Shown in pieces: positions 30,096 to 39,480 of a stretch of DNA of 64,000 nucleotides. Within the stretch, counting starts at the first letter, position 1. Each line of letters begins with the position of its first letter. Where the stretch lies: NCBI RefSeq assembly GCF_000259075.1, contig NZ_AJKI01000031.1, positions 186,001 to 250,000 of the forward strand, given 5' to 3'. The DNA comes from Marinilabilia salmonicolor JCM 21150. GTDB lineage: Bacteria > Bacteroidota > Bacteroidia > Bacteroidales > Marinilabiliaceae. The notes under the pieces were generated by a model that did no database searches, had not been told where the DNA came from, and saw only the letters and a list, made by a program, of their open reading frames with translations. The position numbers were made by a program, and so were the translations under genes.

Positions 30096-30911
30096 TTATT
30101 TTTTCATGTTATACTTAACCAAAATGTCCATCAAAGAGATTGAAGCATCTTCCATATTATTTACAATACCATCGATTTTAGAAACCAGGTAGTTGTAGAA
30201 AATCTGAAGGATAATGGCAACAATCAAACCAGACACTGTGGTAATAAGGGCCACTTTAATACCACTTGCAACAGCAGTAGCAGAAACGTCACCCATAGCA
30301 GCGATGGTATCGAAAGCATCGATCATACCAATAACTGTACCCATGAAACCAAGCATAGGGGCAATAGCAATAAACAGAGAAACCCAGGTAAGTCCTTTTT
30401 CCAACAATCCCATCTGAACAGAACCATAAGAAACTACTGATTTCTCTACTACTTCAATGCCTTCGTCGAAACGATCAAGTCCCTGATAAAAAATAGAAGC
30501 AACAGGTCCGCGGGTGTTACGACATACTTCTTTGGCAGCCTCTACACCACCTTCGTTAAGCGCATCTTCAATTTTCTGAAGAAGTTTCTTGGTATTGGTG
30601 GTTGAAAGGTTCAGATAAATGATTCTTTCAATTACAATAGCCAAACCAAAAACGAGTGCCAGCAATACGAAACTCATAAATACGGCACCACCTTCAATAA
30701 ATTTAGCTTTAATCTGTTTGTGAATTCCCTGGGGCTCTTCACCTTCTGCCGGTTCTGCAGCTACTTCTTCTTCCACTGCAACTTCCTCTTCTGCAACTTG
30801 TTCAGTTGTAGTCTCTTCAGCTACCGACTGCTCTTCTTCCTGAGCATAAATGGATGATGCACCCATGCTAAGCATCCCAAAAACTGCCAAAAACGCAAAT
30901 AGCTTTTTCAT
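30096..30911 (-). CDS. exbB: ExbB/TolQ/MotA-family proton channel with acidic periplasmic extension
   Basis: The 271-residue protein carries the MotA/TolQ/ExbB channel from about residue 70: a first helix (VFMSFVLLALVFGLAIVIERII), a cytoplasmic loop, and the paired helices (LTWVSLFIAIAPMLGFMGTVIGMIDAF; VALITTVSGLIVAIILQIFY), including the conserved GxxGTVxGM motif. The N-terminus is unusual. It has a signal-peptide-like start (LFAFLAVFGMLSMGASSIYAQ) followed by about 40 residues that are nearly half glutamate, then IHKQIKAKF. It forms the proton-driven motor for TonB-dependent uptake with the downstream ExbD proteins. It is the first gene of the operon. Confidence 0.92.
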   Translation of the reverse strand: MKKLFAFLAVFGMLSMGASSIYAQEEEQSVAEETTTEQVAEEEVAVEEEVAAEPAEGEEPQGIHKQIKAKFIEGGAVFMSFVLLALVFGLAIVIERIIYLNLSTTNTKKLLQKIEDALNEGGVEAAKEVCRNTRGPVASIFYQGLDRFDEGIEVVEKSVVSYGSVQMGLLEKGLTWVSLFIAIAPMLGFMGTVIGMIDAFDTIAAMGDVSATAVASGIKVALITTVSGLIVAIILQIFYNYLVSKIDGIVNNMEDASISLMDILVKYNMKK

Positions 30912-30952
30912 AATCTGTAAAAAATTTTGATTTGTATTGGTTTGTTAATACT

Positions 30953-30960
30953 CAAAAATA
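30953..30960 (-). promoter_or_regulatory. Candidate -7 element for the exb operon
   Basis: TATTTTTG on the minus strand matches the Bacteroidota -7 consensus TAnnTTTG, 42 bases upstream of the exbB ATG. A TTTT (30979-30982) stands 18 bases farther upstream in place of the -33 TTTG. The assignment rests on sequence only. Confidence 0.4.
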
Positions 30961-31173
30961 ATTCATTCTCTCTCTCTGAAAATGGAGAACAAATTTAAAA
31001 TCAATTAATAGAATCTCAAAATTAAATTTGTGTTGCCCATTTTTCAGGGTTGCAAATTACAAAAAAAATGTCAATTACAAGTTTAGGATTCAAAATCATC
31101 CGAAAAAACTTCCAACCCCGGCACTTGGAAAAACCCGTGCTAAGTGTCATAAAAACACACAGAAACCAAGCAA

Positions 31174-32208
31174 TCAGGCCATAACAGGCTTAATCTCCCC
31201 TTTCAAAGAATCATTTAACTTTTCTTTAATCTCTTCCATGGAAACACTGTTACCCAATAAAAACATCAATTTGGTCAGTGCGGCTTCGGTGGTAATATCG
31301 TGACCACTCACAACTCCTAAATTGAGCAGGTGCCGCCCGGTTTCATAGCGCCACATCTCCACATTACCTGCAAGACACTGGGTAACATTTATTATAATAA
31401 CTCCCCTTTCAATAGCATCCTTTAGTGAGTTCATAAACCATTCACTGGTCGGAGCATTTCCCGAACCGTAGGTTTCCAGCACCACTCCCCTCACTCCGGG
31501 TGCCTCCAGCACCGATCGCACCACATTTTCATTAATTCCTGGAAAAATCTTCAAAAGAGCGACATTGCTGTCCATTCGTTTTGATACAGAAAAGGATCCG
31601 TTTAACGTTGTGTAGCGAATATACGGATAATTGTATTTGATGTGCAACCCCACTTCGGCCAAAGGAGGATAATTATCGGACCGAAAAGCCCGGAAATGCT
31701 CGGCATTGTACTTGGTTGTCCGGTTACCCCTGAAAAGTTTATCCTGAAAATAGATGCAAACTTCCGGCACCAAAGCCTGATTGTTTTTATAAGTGGCCGC
31801 AATTTCTAATGCCGTAAGGAGGTTTTCTTTCCCGTCGGTGCGGATGGCCCCCAGGGGCAACTGGCTGCCGGTAAGGATTACGGGCTTTTGCAAATTATGA
31901 AGCATAAAACTAAGTGCACTGGCCGTGTATGACATCGTATCGGTGCCGTGCAAAATCACGAATCCATTATAGGCAGCATAATTCTCCTCGATAATTTCCA
32001 CCAACCTGGCCCAGGTTTCCGGGGACATCTCAGACGAATCCACAATAGGATCAAAAGAGATGCTATTTACCTTAAAATCAAATCTTCTAAGTTCCGGCAC
32101 CTTACGCGAGATATTCTCGAAATCGAAAGGCACCAGGGCATTGGTGTCCGGATCAACTGCCATACCAATAGTTCCACCGGTATAAATAATGAGAACCTGC
32201 TTATCCAT
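31174..32208 (-). CDS. ansA: Type I (cytoplasmic) L-asparaginase
   Basis: The enzyme hydrolyses L-asparagine to aspartate and ammonia. The 344-residue protein has no signal peptide. Active-site motifs are present: IIYTGGTIGM (residues 6-15, nucleophilic Thr), ILHGTDTMSYTASALSFML (about 84-102, second Thr and Asp) and ILTGSQLPLGAIRTDGKENL. The C-terminal domain (VVLETYGSGNAP, INVTQCLAGNVEM, SGHDITTEAALTKLMFLLG) is typical of the AnsA type. It is encoded alone, with a spacer repeat separating it from tatD. Confidence 0.95.
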   Translation of the reverse strand: MDKQVLIIYTGGTIGMAVDPDTNALVPFDFENISRKVPELRRFDFKVNSISFDPIVDSSEMSPETWARLVEIIEENYAAYNGFVILHGTDTMSYTASALSFMLHNLQKPVILTGSQLPLGAIRTDGKENLLTALEIAATYKNNQALVPEVCIYFQDKLFRGNRTTKYNAEHFRAFRSDNYPPLAEVGLHIKYNYPYIRYTTLNGSFSVSKRMDSNVALLKIFPGINENVVRSVLEAPGVRGVVLETYGSGNAPTSEWFMNSLKDAIERGVIIINVTQCLAGNVEMWRYETGRHLLNLGVVSGHDITTEAALTKLMFLLGNSVSMEEIKEKLNDSLKGEIKPVMA

Positions 32209-32340
32209 TTTTAGTTTTGAGTTTTGAGTTGCGAGTTTGGGTTGAGATTGCGGGCAGGGTTTCCCTTTTCAAGGGGGCAGGTTTACCATGTGAAGTTACT
32301 TCTTCATATGGGGGTAGTGTGCGGGTTGTGAGTTAAGTCT
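32209..32340. repeat. Composite G/T-rich dispersed repeat, copy 2
   Basis: The repeat runs from TTTTAGTTTTGAGTTTTGAG through a core (CCCTTTTCAAGGGGGCAGG, GTTTACCATGTGAAG, CTTCATATGGGGGTAGTGTG) to GGGTTGTGAGTTAAG. The core matches copy 1 (17843-18150) but lacks its duplicated 30-bp units, so this copy is the simpler form. It fills the ansA-tatD spacer; the remaining 90 bases show nothing. Confidence 0.7.
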
Positions 32341-32433
32341 AGTTAATATTTCCTGCTTTCCTGCCAGCCTAAACCCCTGTTTCAGGTATCAGGTTACGAA
32401 CTGTTGGTTCTTCTTCTGAGAGTTTGGTGATGG

Positions 32434-33204
32434 TTAATGGTCAATAGCAAACAGTTTGCGGGCATTCCGGGTGGTGATGAGATCCATTTCATCAGAAGTA
32501 ACCCCGTAAATTTCAGCCAGTTTCTCCAGGGTATTTTTCATATAGGCCGGCTGATTTCGCTTTCCGCGAAAGGGAACCGGGGCCAGATAGGGCGCATCTG
32601 TCTCGGTCATAATTCTATCAGAAGGCGCTCTTTTCAACACTTCATCAAGTCTGGCATTTTTAAAGGTTACAATTCCATTGATTCCCAACATAAACCCTGG
32701 GTACTCCAGCGCTTTGTGCAATTGATCCTTATTTCCGGAGAAACTGTGAAAAACACCTTTTAGCCGGTCATCACATACCTTATCCAACTCCTGAAATACT
32801 GCTTCAAAAGCCTCACGAACATGTATTACTATAGGGATACCTTGTTCTTTGGCCCATTCTGCCTGTTTCCTGAAAACTACTCGCTGTTCCCGTTCCCAGG
32901 TTTTATCCCAGTAAAGATCAATCCCGATTTCGCCGATGGCAATAAAATATCGCTGACCAAGCCAGTATTGTATGTTGGCCAGTTGCTCTTCGAAATCTCC
33001 TTTAACCGAAGTAGGATGCAACCCCATCATGGAATAACAATAATCCGGATACATCTCTTCAACAGCGAGCATCGGACGAACACTCTGACCATCGATATTC
33101 GGCATCAGAATTTTCTCAACCCCTGCCGACAAGGCTTTTTCCACTACTTCGTGTCGATCCTGATCAAATTCAGGCAAATAAATGTGTGAATGTGTATCTA
33201 TCAT
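32434..33204 (-). CDS. TatD-family metal-dependent hydrolase (DNase)
   Basis: The 256-residue TIM-barrel amidohydrolase-like protein has the metal-binding motifs of the TatD family: MIDTHSHIYL at the start (HxH), GEIGIDLYW near 94, IVIHVREAFE near 125, GVFHSFSG near 150 and MTETDAPYLAPVPFRGKRNQP near 198. Members are 3'-5' exonucleases or hydrolases used in DNA repair and turnover; the exact substrate here is not certain. Length is normal. It shares a strand with ansA but is separated by a repeat-filled spacer, so cotranscription is doubtful. Confidence 0.93.
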   Translation of the reverse strand: MIDTHSHIYLPEFDQDRHEVVEKALSAGVEKILMPNIDGQSVRPMLAVEEMYPDYCYSMMGLHPTSVKGDFEEQLANIQYWLGQRYFIAIGEIGIDLYWDKTWEREQRVVFRKQAEWAKEQGIPIVIHVREAFEAVFQELDKVCDDRLKGVFHSFSGNKDQLHKALEYPGFMLGINGIVTFKNARLDEVLKRAPSDRIMTETDAPYLAPVPFRGKRNQPAYMKNTLEKLAEIYGVTSDEMDLITTRNARKLFAIDH

Positions 33205-33511
33205 GCTTCAAAAGTAATGAAATAATCTTTGGGGTTTGAGTTTTGGGTTCTGAGTTTTGGGTTGGTTCTGCGGGGACGGCTCCTCTTTAAGGGAATCAGC
33301 GGGTAGCACACCGGAAAAATGAGTTACAGGTTGAAAAAGGGTTGCCCGTAAAGACGCACGTACGTCTTTGCCCCCTGTGGTATAATAAACGCGAAAAAAA
33401 CATAAACCGGGGACAGCAGGTTTGACTGACACATGAAAAATCAAACACAACTATCCCCTTAAAAATCAACCTATGATTACTGAATCATTATCAGCAAAAA
33501 GCAAGCCTTTA
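33205..33511. repeat. Composite G/T-rich dispersed repeat, copy 3
   Basis: GGGTTTGAGTTTTGGGTTCT begins a G/T array at 33231, followed by a decayed core (CTCCTCTTTAAGGGAATCAG) and a hairpin AAAGACG-CACGTA-CGTCTTT (33350-33369), comparable with the palindrome that closes copy 1. The spacer between tatD and gdhA holds no other signal. Confidence 0.6.
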
Positions 33512-34849
33512 TCAGACAACCCCCTGAGCAAGCATAGCCTCGGCCACCTTCACAAAACCTCCGATGTTGGCACCTTTCACATAATTAATTTTGCCATCAG
33601 GAGATTTTCCGTAGCGCACGCATGATTCATGAATGTTATTCATAATCTGATTCAGCTTTTCATCCACTTCTTCACGGGTCCAGCTGATGCGCATGCTGTT
33701 TTGGCTCATTTCCAGACCTGATACAGCCACACCACCTGCATTAACAGCTTTACCCGGAGCAAACATAATCTTTTCTGTGGCCAACGCTGCTGCTTCTGCT
33801 GTACACCCCATATTGGAAGCTTCAGCTATAAGATAGCAACCGTTGTCAATTAGTGTTTTGGCATCCTCTTCGTTTAATTCATTCTGAATGGCACAGGGAA
33901 TGGCAATATCCACCTTTTGTTTCCAGGGCTTCTCACCTCTGAAAAATTCAGCCCCGTACTTTTCTGCATACGGCTCCACCACATCCATGTTCGAAGCCCT
34001 CAACTGCAATAAATAATCAATCTTACTTCCGGAAATACCATCCGCATCATAAATATATCCATCCGGTCCGGAGATGGTCACTACTTTGGCGCCCAATTCG
34101 GTGGCTTTCAACGCAGCTCCCCAGGCCACATTGCCAAATCCGGAGATGGCAACCGTTTTACCTTTCAGCGTATCGCTCTTCTCTTTCAGCATCTCCCTGA
34201 CAAAATAGACGGCTCCAAAACCGGTCGCCTCAGGACGGATAAGACTTCCACCATATTCACGTCCCTTGCCGGTCAATACTCCGGTAAATTCATTCCTGAG
34301 TTTTTTATACATCCCGAAGAGGTAGCCAATTTCACGACCGCCAACGCCAATATCACCTGCCGGCACATCGGTATTGGGTCCTATATGACGGAAAAGTTCA
34401 GCCATGAAAGCCTGACAGAATCGCATGATTTCATTGTCCGATTTTCCTTTGGGGCTGAAATCACTTCCTCCTTTTCCTCCCCCCATGGGCAGAGAGGTCA
34501 GGCTGTTTTTAAAGGTCTGTTCAAAACCCAGAAACTTCAGTCCGCTAAGGGTTACACTCGGGTGAAAACGCAAACCTCCTTTATAAGGTCCGAGAGCTGA
34601 ATTAAACTCAACCCGATAACCACGGTTTACCTGAACTTCACCCTTATCGTCCACCCAGGGCACACGAAACATCACCACACGCTCGGGCTCAGTCATGCGC
34701 TCCAGTATTTTAGCTTTTTGATATCGGGGATTCTCAAGATAGAAGTCCCATACAGTTTCTACTACTTCCTGTACGGCTTGTAAAAACTCATCTTCGCCGG
34801 GATTCTTCATCCTGACGGTGTCCATAAATGCTTTAAATTTATTTTCCAT
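33512..34849 (-). CDS. gdhA: NADP-type glutamate dehydrogenase
   Basis: GdhA interconverts 2-oxoglutarate plus ammonia and glutamate. The start at 34849 (MENKFKAFMDTVRMKNPGED) gives 445 residues, the usual hexameric length; a longer frame to 34915 adds 22 unlikely residues. Signatures are GYRVEFNSALGPYKGGLRFHP (residues about 70-90), LPMGGGKGGSDFSPKGKSD with the catalytic lysine, PAGDIGVGGREIGYLFGMYK, and the nucleotide fold VAISGFGNVAWGAALKATELGA. The residue following that fold suggests NADP use, in line with its similarity to biosynthetic enzymes. It is monocistronic. Confidence 0.96.
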   Translation of the reverse strand: MENKFKAFMDTVRMKNPGEDEFLQAVQEVVETVWDFYLENPRYQKAKILERMTEPERVVMFRVPWVDDKGEVQVNRGYRVEFNSALGPYKGGLRFHPSVTLSGLKFLGFEQTFKNSLTSLPMGGGKGGSDFSPKGKSDNEIMRFCQAFMAELFRHIGPNTDVPAGDIGVGGREIGYLFGMYKKLRNEFTGVLTGKGREYGGSLIRPEATGFGAVYFVREMLKEKSDTLKGKTVAISGFGNVAWGAALKATELGAKVVTISGPDGYIYDADGISGSKIDYLLQLRASNMDVVEPYAEKYGAEFFRGEKPWKQKVDIAIPCAIQNELNEEDAKTLIDNGCYLIAEASNMGCTAEAAALATEKIMFAPGKAVNAGGVAVSGLEMSQNSMRISWTREEVDEKLNQIMNNIHESCVRYGKSPDGKINYVKGANIGGFVKVAEAMLAQGVV

Positions 34850-34881
34850 ATCCCTGGATTTTTTTTGGTCTATTACTACAT

Positions 34882-34889
34882 CAAAAATA
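34882..34889 (-). promoter_or_regulatory. Candidate -7 element for gdhA
   Basis: TATTTTTG on the minus strand matches TAnnTTTG, 33 bases upstream of the gdhA start. A TTTG (34913-34916) lies upstream with a 23-base spacer, longer than the usual 19 or so. The rest of the gdhA upstream spacer is AT-rich with no other signal. Confidence 0.4.
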
Positions 34890-35216
34890 AGGATATTTTT
34901 TATACGCAGTAACAAATTGAAAGTTTTTATAAACCCACAAAAACAAAGCCTTTACCATTGTATTTCAAGCCATTAAAGCAAAGAAGAATTGTTTTTATGA
35001 TAAAAATCAATATTACCTGCACAAAAATTCGGAATAATCTGTAAGCACTTATGACTCCCAAATCACCTAAAACTGTTTCCTACCCAATAAAAAGGGGCTC
35101 TTCAGAAGATAACATAAAATGAACAAGGGGAACTGAGAGCCTCTCACCGTCCGCATTATTACATCCCCATAGTGAGAAAAAAACTCCACAATCATGGTCA
35201 TACACCTTTATAAATA

Positions 35217-35250
35217 GAAAAAAGGGCAGCACCGAAGTGCCACCCTTTTA
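35217..35250 (-). terminator. Terminator after the 335-residue lipoprotein gene
   Basis: On the minus strand, AAAAGGGTGGCAC, loop TTCG, GTGCTGCCCTTTT forms a 13-bp stem with two wobble pairs followed by more T residues. The TTCG loop is especially stable. It lies 27 bases after the stop codon at 35277. Confidence 0.8.
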
Positions 35251-35276
35251 AAGCTATTTGGTATTTCAGCTTTTGC

Positions 35277-36284
35277 TTATCGCTGAACTTTGATATCTAA
35301 TTCAATATAATCACCAGTTCCATTAGTGCCTTGAATATCGATAACCTCAACCAATCCTTTGTTTCCATAATTATCAACAAATTCAAGGACATTACCCTCA
35401 GAAAGATTTGTAATTGTTTCTGAGGTTGAGGCCGTAATATAGTCCAGGTCAGATGCTAAAGTTACAGCTGCAAAATCTTCAGAAGTTAAATCTGAAAGAG
35501 TAAAATAGGTGTGATTCAACTGATCTGAAGTTGTGTTTGCAATAGTTTTAACATCAATGATAGCAGAAGGATAATCAAATGTAGATGCCAAAGAAGCATG
35601 TCCGGTACTTCCATAGTAATACCCAAAATCCCAGTATGCAACAAATTCCTCTCCCTGATTAATTTCATACAACTCTCCGTCAACCAAAGAGATGAAAGTT
35701 TCAGAAGTTCCATTAGCCAAAGGAGCTGCCAACATTTTTGCAGTATATTCTTTTAGATTCGCAGCTGGATTGGGTCCATCATAATCAATAATAACTTTTC
35801 CGGGACCGGCAACCAGGCTGTTGTCAATATCGCGGTAGTCTCCACGACCTGAAGTTGCCCAAAGCTGATACTCAACAGTTCCTTCCGTCATACCCGACAA
35901 AACAGGGAACGGAATGGTAAAAGTAAAATCATATCCTTCACCACTGCTCAGGTCAATAGATCCATCACCTTTTGTGTCCAATCCGTCGATTTCCAGTTCA
36001 TACTTTTCATATCCTGCACCGGCAATATTCTGCGTCATGTACAAACGTCTCATCTTTGAATCTGCAGATGTGAAATTCACAGTTACATCAGCACTTGTTG
36101 CACCTGGCTCAAGGTCACTCACTTTTATGGTTGTTACTGCGGTATTATCACCCTCAGCAATATTGAGTTCTACCTCTTCTTCTTCTCCCGATGTCAGAAT
36201 ACTTTCATCTTCCTCACAGGAAGTAAATCCAAAACCCGTAAAAAGGGCAGCTATCATTAAGCTTATAAACTTTAACTTTTTCAT
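35277..36284 (-). CDS. Lipoprotein of unknown function
   Basis: From the ATG at 36284 (a TTG two codons upstream is in frame) the protein has 335 residues. It begins MKKLKFISLMIAALFTGFGF then TSC: a lipoprotein signal with cysteine 23. An acidic linker (EEDESILTSGEEEEVELNIAEG) suits export to the cell surface in Bacteroidota. The rest is beta-rich, with phrases such as VTVNFTSADSKMRRLYMTQN, GYDFTFTIPFPVLSGMTEG and EGNVLEFVDNYGNKGLVEVID. I do not recognise a family. It is a single gene with its own terminator. Confidence 0.7.
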   Translation of the reverse strand: MKKLKFISLMIAALFTGFGFTSCEEDESILTSGEEEEVELNIAEGDNTAVTTIKVSDLEPGATSADVTVNFTSADSKMRRLYMTQNIAGAGYEKYELEIDGLDTKGDGSIDLSSGEGYDFTFTIPFPVLSGMTEGTVEYQLWATSGRGDYRDIDNSLVAGPGKVIIDYDGPNPAANLKEYTAKMLAAPLANGTSETFISLVDGELYEINQGEEFVAYWDFGYYYGSTGHASLASTFDYPSAIIDVKTIANTTSDQLNHTYFTLSDLTSEDFAAVTLASDLDYITASTSETITNLSEGNVLEFVDNYGNKGLVEVIDIQGTNGTGDYIELDIKVQR

Positions 36285-36902
36285 TTTCAAAAATGGTTTT
36301 AGTGTTAAAAATTCAAATTATAATAATGTTGTTTCTAATCAATTTCTGAAACGAGTTTTCTATAACTCCGTAACACATTCATTTCATTTGGCAACAAGAC
36401 ATCGCATTGCAGATAAAACTCATCTGCAGCACACCTGTTTATTAAAAATATCGGAAAAATTGAATTTCGGGCTGGCCCCCTGCCCTTTTTGAAGCAGACA
36501 AACGTAATAGTGTTTTTGTTCAACTCAAAATGATTTAGTATAATCTAACATTCTTTATCCTATTACTTCAGCTTCTTTTTTCCCTGGCTTATCAATTGTC
36601 AAACAAATTATCGACTATAAAAACACCCCATCAATTCCAATTTCCATGCCAAACGGGAAATGATAAGGTCAATCCACAATCAACGGCAAGTGTTAATTTA
36701 TGTATTTTTTCATATACGAAAGTGAAAGCCTTTTGTTTCCATAAAAATATAAATTCAGATCAACATTTCTCTCAGATCAATTCAACAAAATAGCAGCAAA
36801 GGGGTGCGTTTACACCCCCTTGTTGCTTCATCTGAAATTTCCGGTAATTATAAGACGAGAAAAAAGTATGAGGGTTGGAAAACCCATCATAAAAAGAAAA
36901 GT
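36285..36902. other. Intergenic region, no gene seen
   Basis: About 620 AT-rich bases upstream of the lipoprotein gene. Apart from the hairpin at 36799-36822 nothing is recognisable. Short frames at 36335-36523 and 36596-36793 lack any signal of coding. Confidence 0.55.
36799..36822 (-). terminator. Possible terminator after the YfiR-like gene
   Basis: On the minus strand, AAGGGGGTG, loop TAAACG, CACCCCTT forms a strong stem with one bulged G. It is followed by TTGCTGCTATTTTG, only a weak T-run. It lies 80 bases after the stop codon of the YfiR-like gene. Confidence 0.5.
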
Positions 36903-37409
36903 CTAGTTTTGAGATATTCCCATTTGCCACAGACGTGAACTGACAACCAATCCCCGGTTTAATGCATTGTCTTTATTAAACTCATATTGGATTTTACCCT
37001 CCCGGATAATAAAATTTATGGCAGCTCCCTGTGCAGTCATACCTTCCTGTTCGGTTACCAATAAGGTACAGCATCCTTCGAGCTTTTGAAGCACCTCCTG
37101 TATCTGTCGGCTTTGCCAATGTCCCACAAACATAATATGAGGCTTATCTACTTCAGATGCCGACATGTAACTCCGCACTTCAATGGGCTGACTACCGACC
37201 ATTTTACCTTCCGCCAACTCCTTAAGTCTCTCATAAACTGAGACATGCCCCAACACTTCAATAATAAAATTTCCCTCCCGGGTCTCCTCAGGCCATTCGA
37301 TGTGCCTCGTGAAATTCAGCAGGTAGAGGGAGATGTAGTTCTCCTCCTGTGCCTGACTACTCAAAGAAAGAAGGAGCAATATTCCAATAATCAATATTTT
37401 CCTCATCAT
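36903..37409 (-). CDS. YfiR-family periplasmic protein
   Basis: The 168-residue protein has a signal peptide (KILIIGILLLLSLSSQAQ) and then the family pattern: YISLYLLNFTRHIEWPEE (residues 25-42), NFIIEVLGHVSVYERLKELA, IEVRSYMSASEVDKPHIMFVG, LLVTEQEGMTAQGAAINFI and EFNKDNALNRGLVVSSRLWQ. This is the YfiR/DUF4154 family. The best-known member, Pseudomonas YfiR, is a periplasmic repressor of the diguanylate cyclase YfiN. No cyclase gene is near, so the partner must be elsewhere or different. It starts 9 bases after the stop of the multi-Ig gene (37419) and is probably cotranscribed with it. Confidence 0.8.
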   Translation of the reverse strand: MMRKILIIGILLLLSLSSQAQEENYISLYLLNFTRHIEWPEETREGNFIIEVLGHVSVYERLKELAEGKMVGSQPIEVRSYMSASEVDKPHIMFVGHWQSRQIQEVLQKLEGCCTLLVTEQEGMTAQGAAINFIIREGKIQYEFNKDNALNRGLVVSSRLWQMGISQN

Positions 37410-37418
37410 AGCTCCTTT

Positions 37419-39245
37419 TTATTTTTCAATGGAAAATCGAATGGTTTTTGTTGTTTTATTCTCAAGTGCATCTGCCGCCTCGATGTCAATGGAATAATTA
37501 CCGGGCTGCAATCCGCTAAGGGGAATGGTTTCAGACATCTTACCACCATTGACCGAATACTTAAGAGATTCTTCTCCGGCCACATCATCCGTTGACCCTA
37601 TGTAAATTTTGGTATTGGAAGGATAAATAACATACTTCTCATCGCGGACTGTTTTTTCACCGATGGGTTCCACACTAAAGTGATGATGAATTGAAGGTCC
37701 TTCCTTATCGACCACAAAAACCAGTGATTGAATGTCCTCCTGATTATTTACATGATCCGTTGACCTCCACTCCAATAAGTTCTCCCCTGCAAAGTCTCCG
37801 GAAAATGATTCTTCGTATTCCGCTTCAACATCATTAAGAGAATAGGAAATACTCTTCAAACCACTTTCCTTATCAATTGCATTCAGTGAAATCCTTGTAT
37901 CACCTGCCAGAAACAACGTATCCCGGTTTCTAAAAACGGGACCTTCGAAAGAAACTTTACTCTCGGGTGCCATTCTGTCAATATAAAAATGACGATCAGT
38001 CTCCGCAGCTGCATTTTCCACCCAGTCAACGGCAGAATAACTAAGCACAACCGGACTATTCCCTTCAGGATAAAAGGAACTGTCATACATTTCTTTTGTC
38101 AGAAACGAATTATAACTATAAAGAATGGATTGCACTCCCGATTTGTCATCCTCTGCGGACAGTGTCACCCTGGTTCTTTCGGAAATATATTCGTGATCTC
38201 CCTCATAATAATCACCTTCGAATTTGAACGATACCACCGGCGGATCCCTGTCGATGTAATAATCAAAGACCTCTCCTTCTCCATCAGCCTGATTGGCGCC
38301 GGAAGAAAGCGTCCCAATATACTTATGTGACTCAGCGTTGCCAACGCGATCTTCAGCATAATAGGTAATTTTACCATCCCCTTCTTTTAAACGGGAAACA
38401 GGAATTGGATTCTTATACCTTTCAAACGCTCCATCATCAATGGCAAAAAAAACATTGGCCACTCCGGACAGACTATCAACAGCCGACAAGCAAATGGCAG
38501 CATCAGGAGCCAGCACCTTATTCTTATTTATCCCGCTAATTTCATGAGTTGTTAATGGCGCTGTATGGTCCACAGAAAAATCAAAGGAGTGCAACCCCTC
38601 AACATTCCCCACATTGTCCACCGAATAAAACTTCAAAGAGTAATTTCCCTCTTTATCCACACTGAACGGAGATTGTTTTTCCCCCACAAAATCAGCTCCG
38701 TTTAAAGAATAATAGACATCCTCTACTCCTGACATTTCATCCGATGCATCGAATGTCAGTTCCATTTTCTCGCCAAAAAAAACCATTTCATCTGTCCGGA
38801 CATTTACAGATTTTCCCCACAATAAACGGCTTTTGGGTTTAAATCCATCAGCATAAATATCAAAAACAATGTCCTGCAAAGGATAAACCGTCTTTCGGGT
38901 AGCCGTATCCACAGCTGAAGGAGATCTAAGGGTATTCCACCCTTCTGTATCGAGGTACATTGGATTTGAATACTGAGAAGTAGTATTACTTTTTAGCAAC
39001 CATGATTTGGCATCATCATCGGGATCGGATGATATGCGTAAATACAAAGGTAAATCTTTGTTAACAAATAGTTTTCCGTCTTCTGATTGATAAAAACGCT
39101 TTTCGTGTTGCAAGATCTCCTGAGCATTAGAGGAAAAAATTCCTGCTGAAGTCAGCATTAAGGTTGTCAAAAGTGCTTTCCCCGCCAGTCGGCGAATGCA
39201 AAAGTTCGTTTTTTTGAATTGGCCAATCCGTAATTTGGTGTTCAT
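37419..39245 (-). CDS. Secreted protein with five tandem Ig-like (OmpL47-type) repeats
   Basis: The 608-residue protein has a long basic N-terminus and then a signal peptide (ALLTTLMLTSAGIFSSNAQ, ending near residue 42). From about residue 150 there are five units of about 90-105 residues. Each has a strand set with (F/L)xAxDxxSGVxxxxYSxNG, a central EGNYSLKFYSVDNVGN-like strand pair and a closing FSVDHTAP or FYIDRMAP. This pattern is that of OmpL47-type repeats, where SxDxVGNxE is conserved. No enzyme motif is seen. It lies in an operon with the YfiR-like gene and faces a LacI-type regulator, suggesting an envelope or extracellular structural role. Confidence 0.75.
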   Translation of the reverse strand: MNTKLRIGQFKKTNFCIRRLAGKALLTTLMLTSAGIFSSNAQEILQHEKRFYQSEDGKLFVNKDLPLYLRISSDPDDDAKSWLLKSNTTSQYSNPMYLDTEGWNTLRSPSAVDTATRKTVYPLQDIVFDIYADGFKPKSRLLWGKSVNVRTDEMVFFGEKMELTFDASDEMSGVEDVYYSLNGADFVGEKQSPFSVDKEGNYSLKFYSVDNVGNVEGLHSFDFSVDHTAPLTTHEISGINKNKVLAPDAAICLSAVDSLSGVANVFFAIDDGAFERYKNPIPVSRLKEGDGKITYYAEDRVGNAESHKYIGTLSSGANQADGEGEVFDYYIDRDPPVVSFKFEGDYYEGDHEYISERTRVTLSAEDDKSGVQSILYSYNSFLTKEMYDSSFYPEGNSPVVLSYSAVDWVENAAAETDRHFYIDRMAPESKVSFEGPVFRNRDTLFLAGDTRISLNAIDKESGLKSISYSLNDVEAEYEESFSGDFAGENLLEWRSTDHVNNQEDIQSLVFVVDKEGPSIHHHFSVEPIGEKTVRDEKYVIYPSNTKIYIGSTDDVAGEESLKYSVNGGKMSETIPLSGLQPGNYSIDIEAADALENKTTKTIRFSIEK

Positions 39246-39480
39246 TTTTCTTTTGATTTAGGTTACGCATTTTGTACGCGCCTATATTAGTTTTTGATGA
39301 CATTTTTTGCTGTTTGTTAATAAAATATTGACCAATTTCGTTTTTTGTATGATTAAGCATTGTAAGCCCCCTCTTCAAACTGTAAAAAAGAAAAAAGAAA
39401 GTGCGTTTCCCGACCTCAAAACCTAATCTGCATAATTCATAATATTTTCTATCTTTACACCAACCTAAACTTATTTAGCA

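Noticed and set aside
33208-33450. Minus-strand open frame of 80 residues
   Set aside because: Its C-terminal half (KTQNPKLKPQ) is again a translation of the G/T-rich repeat; no start signal or family.
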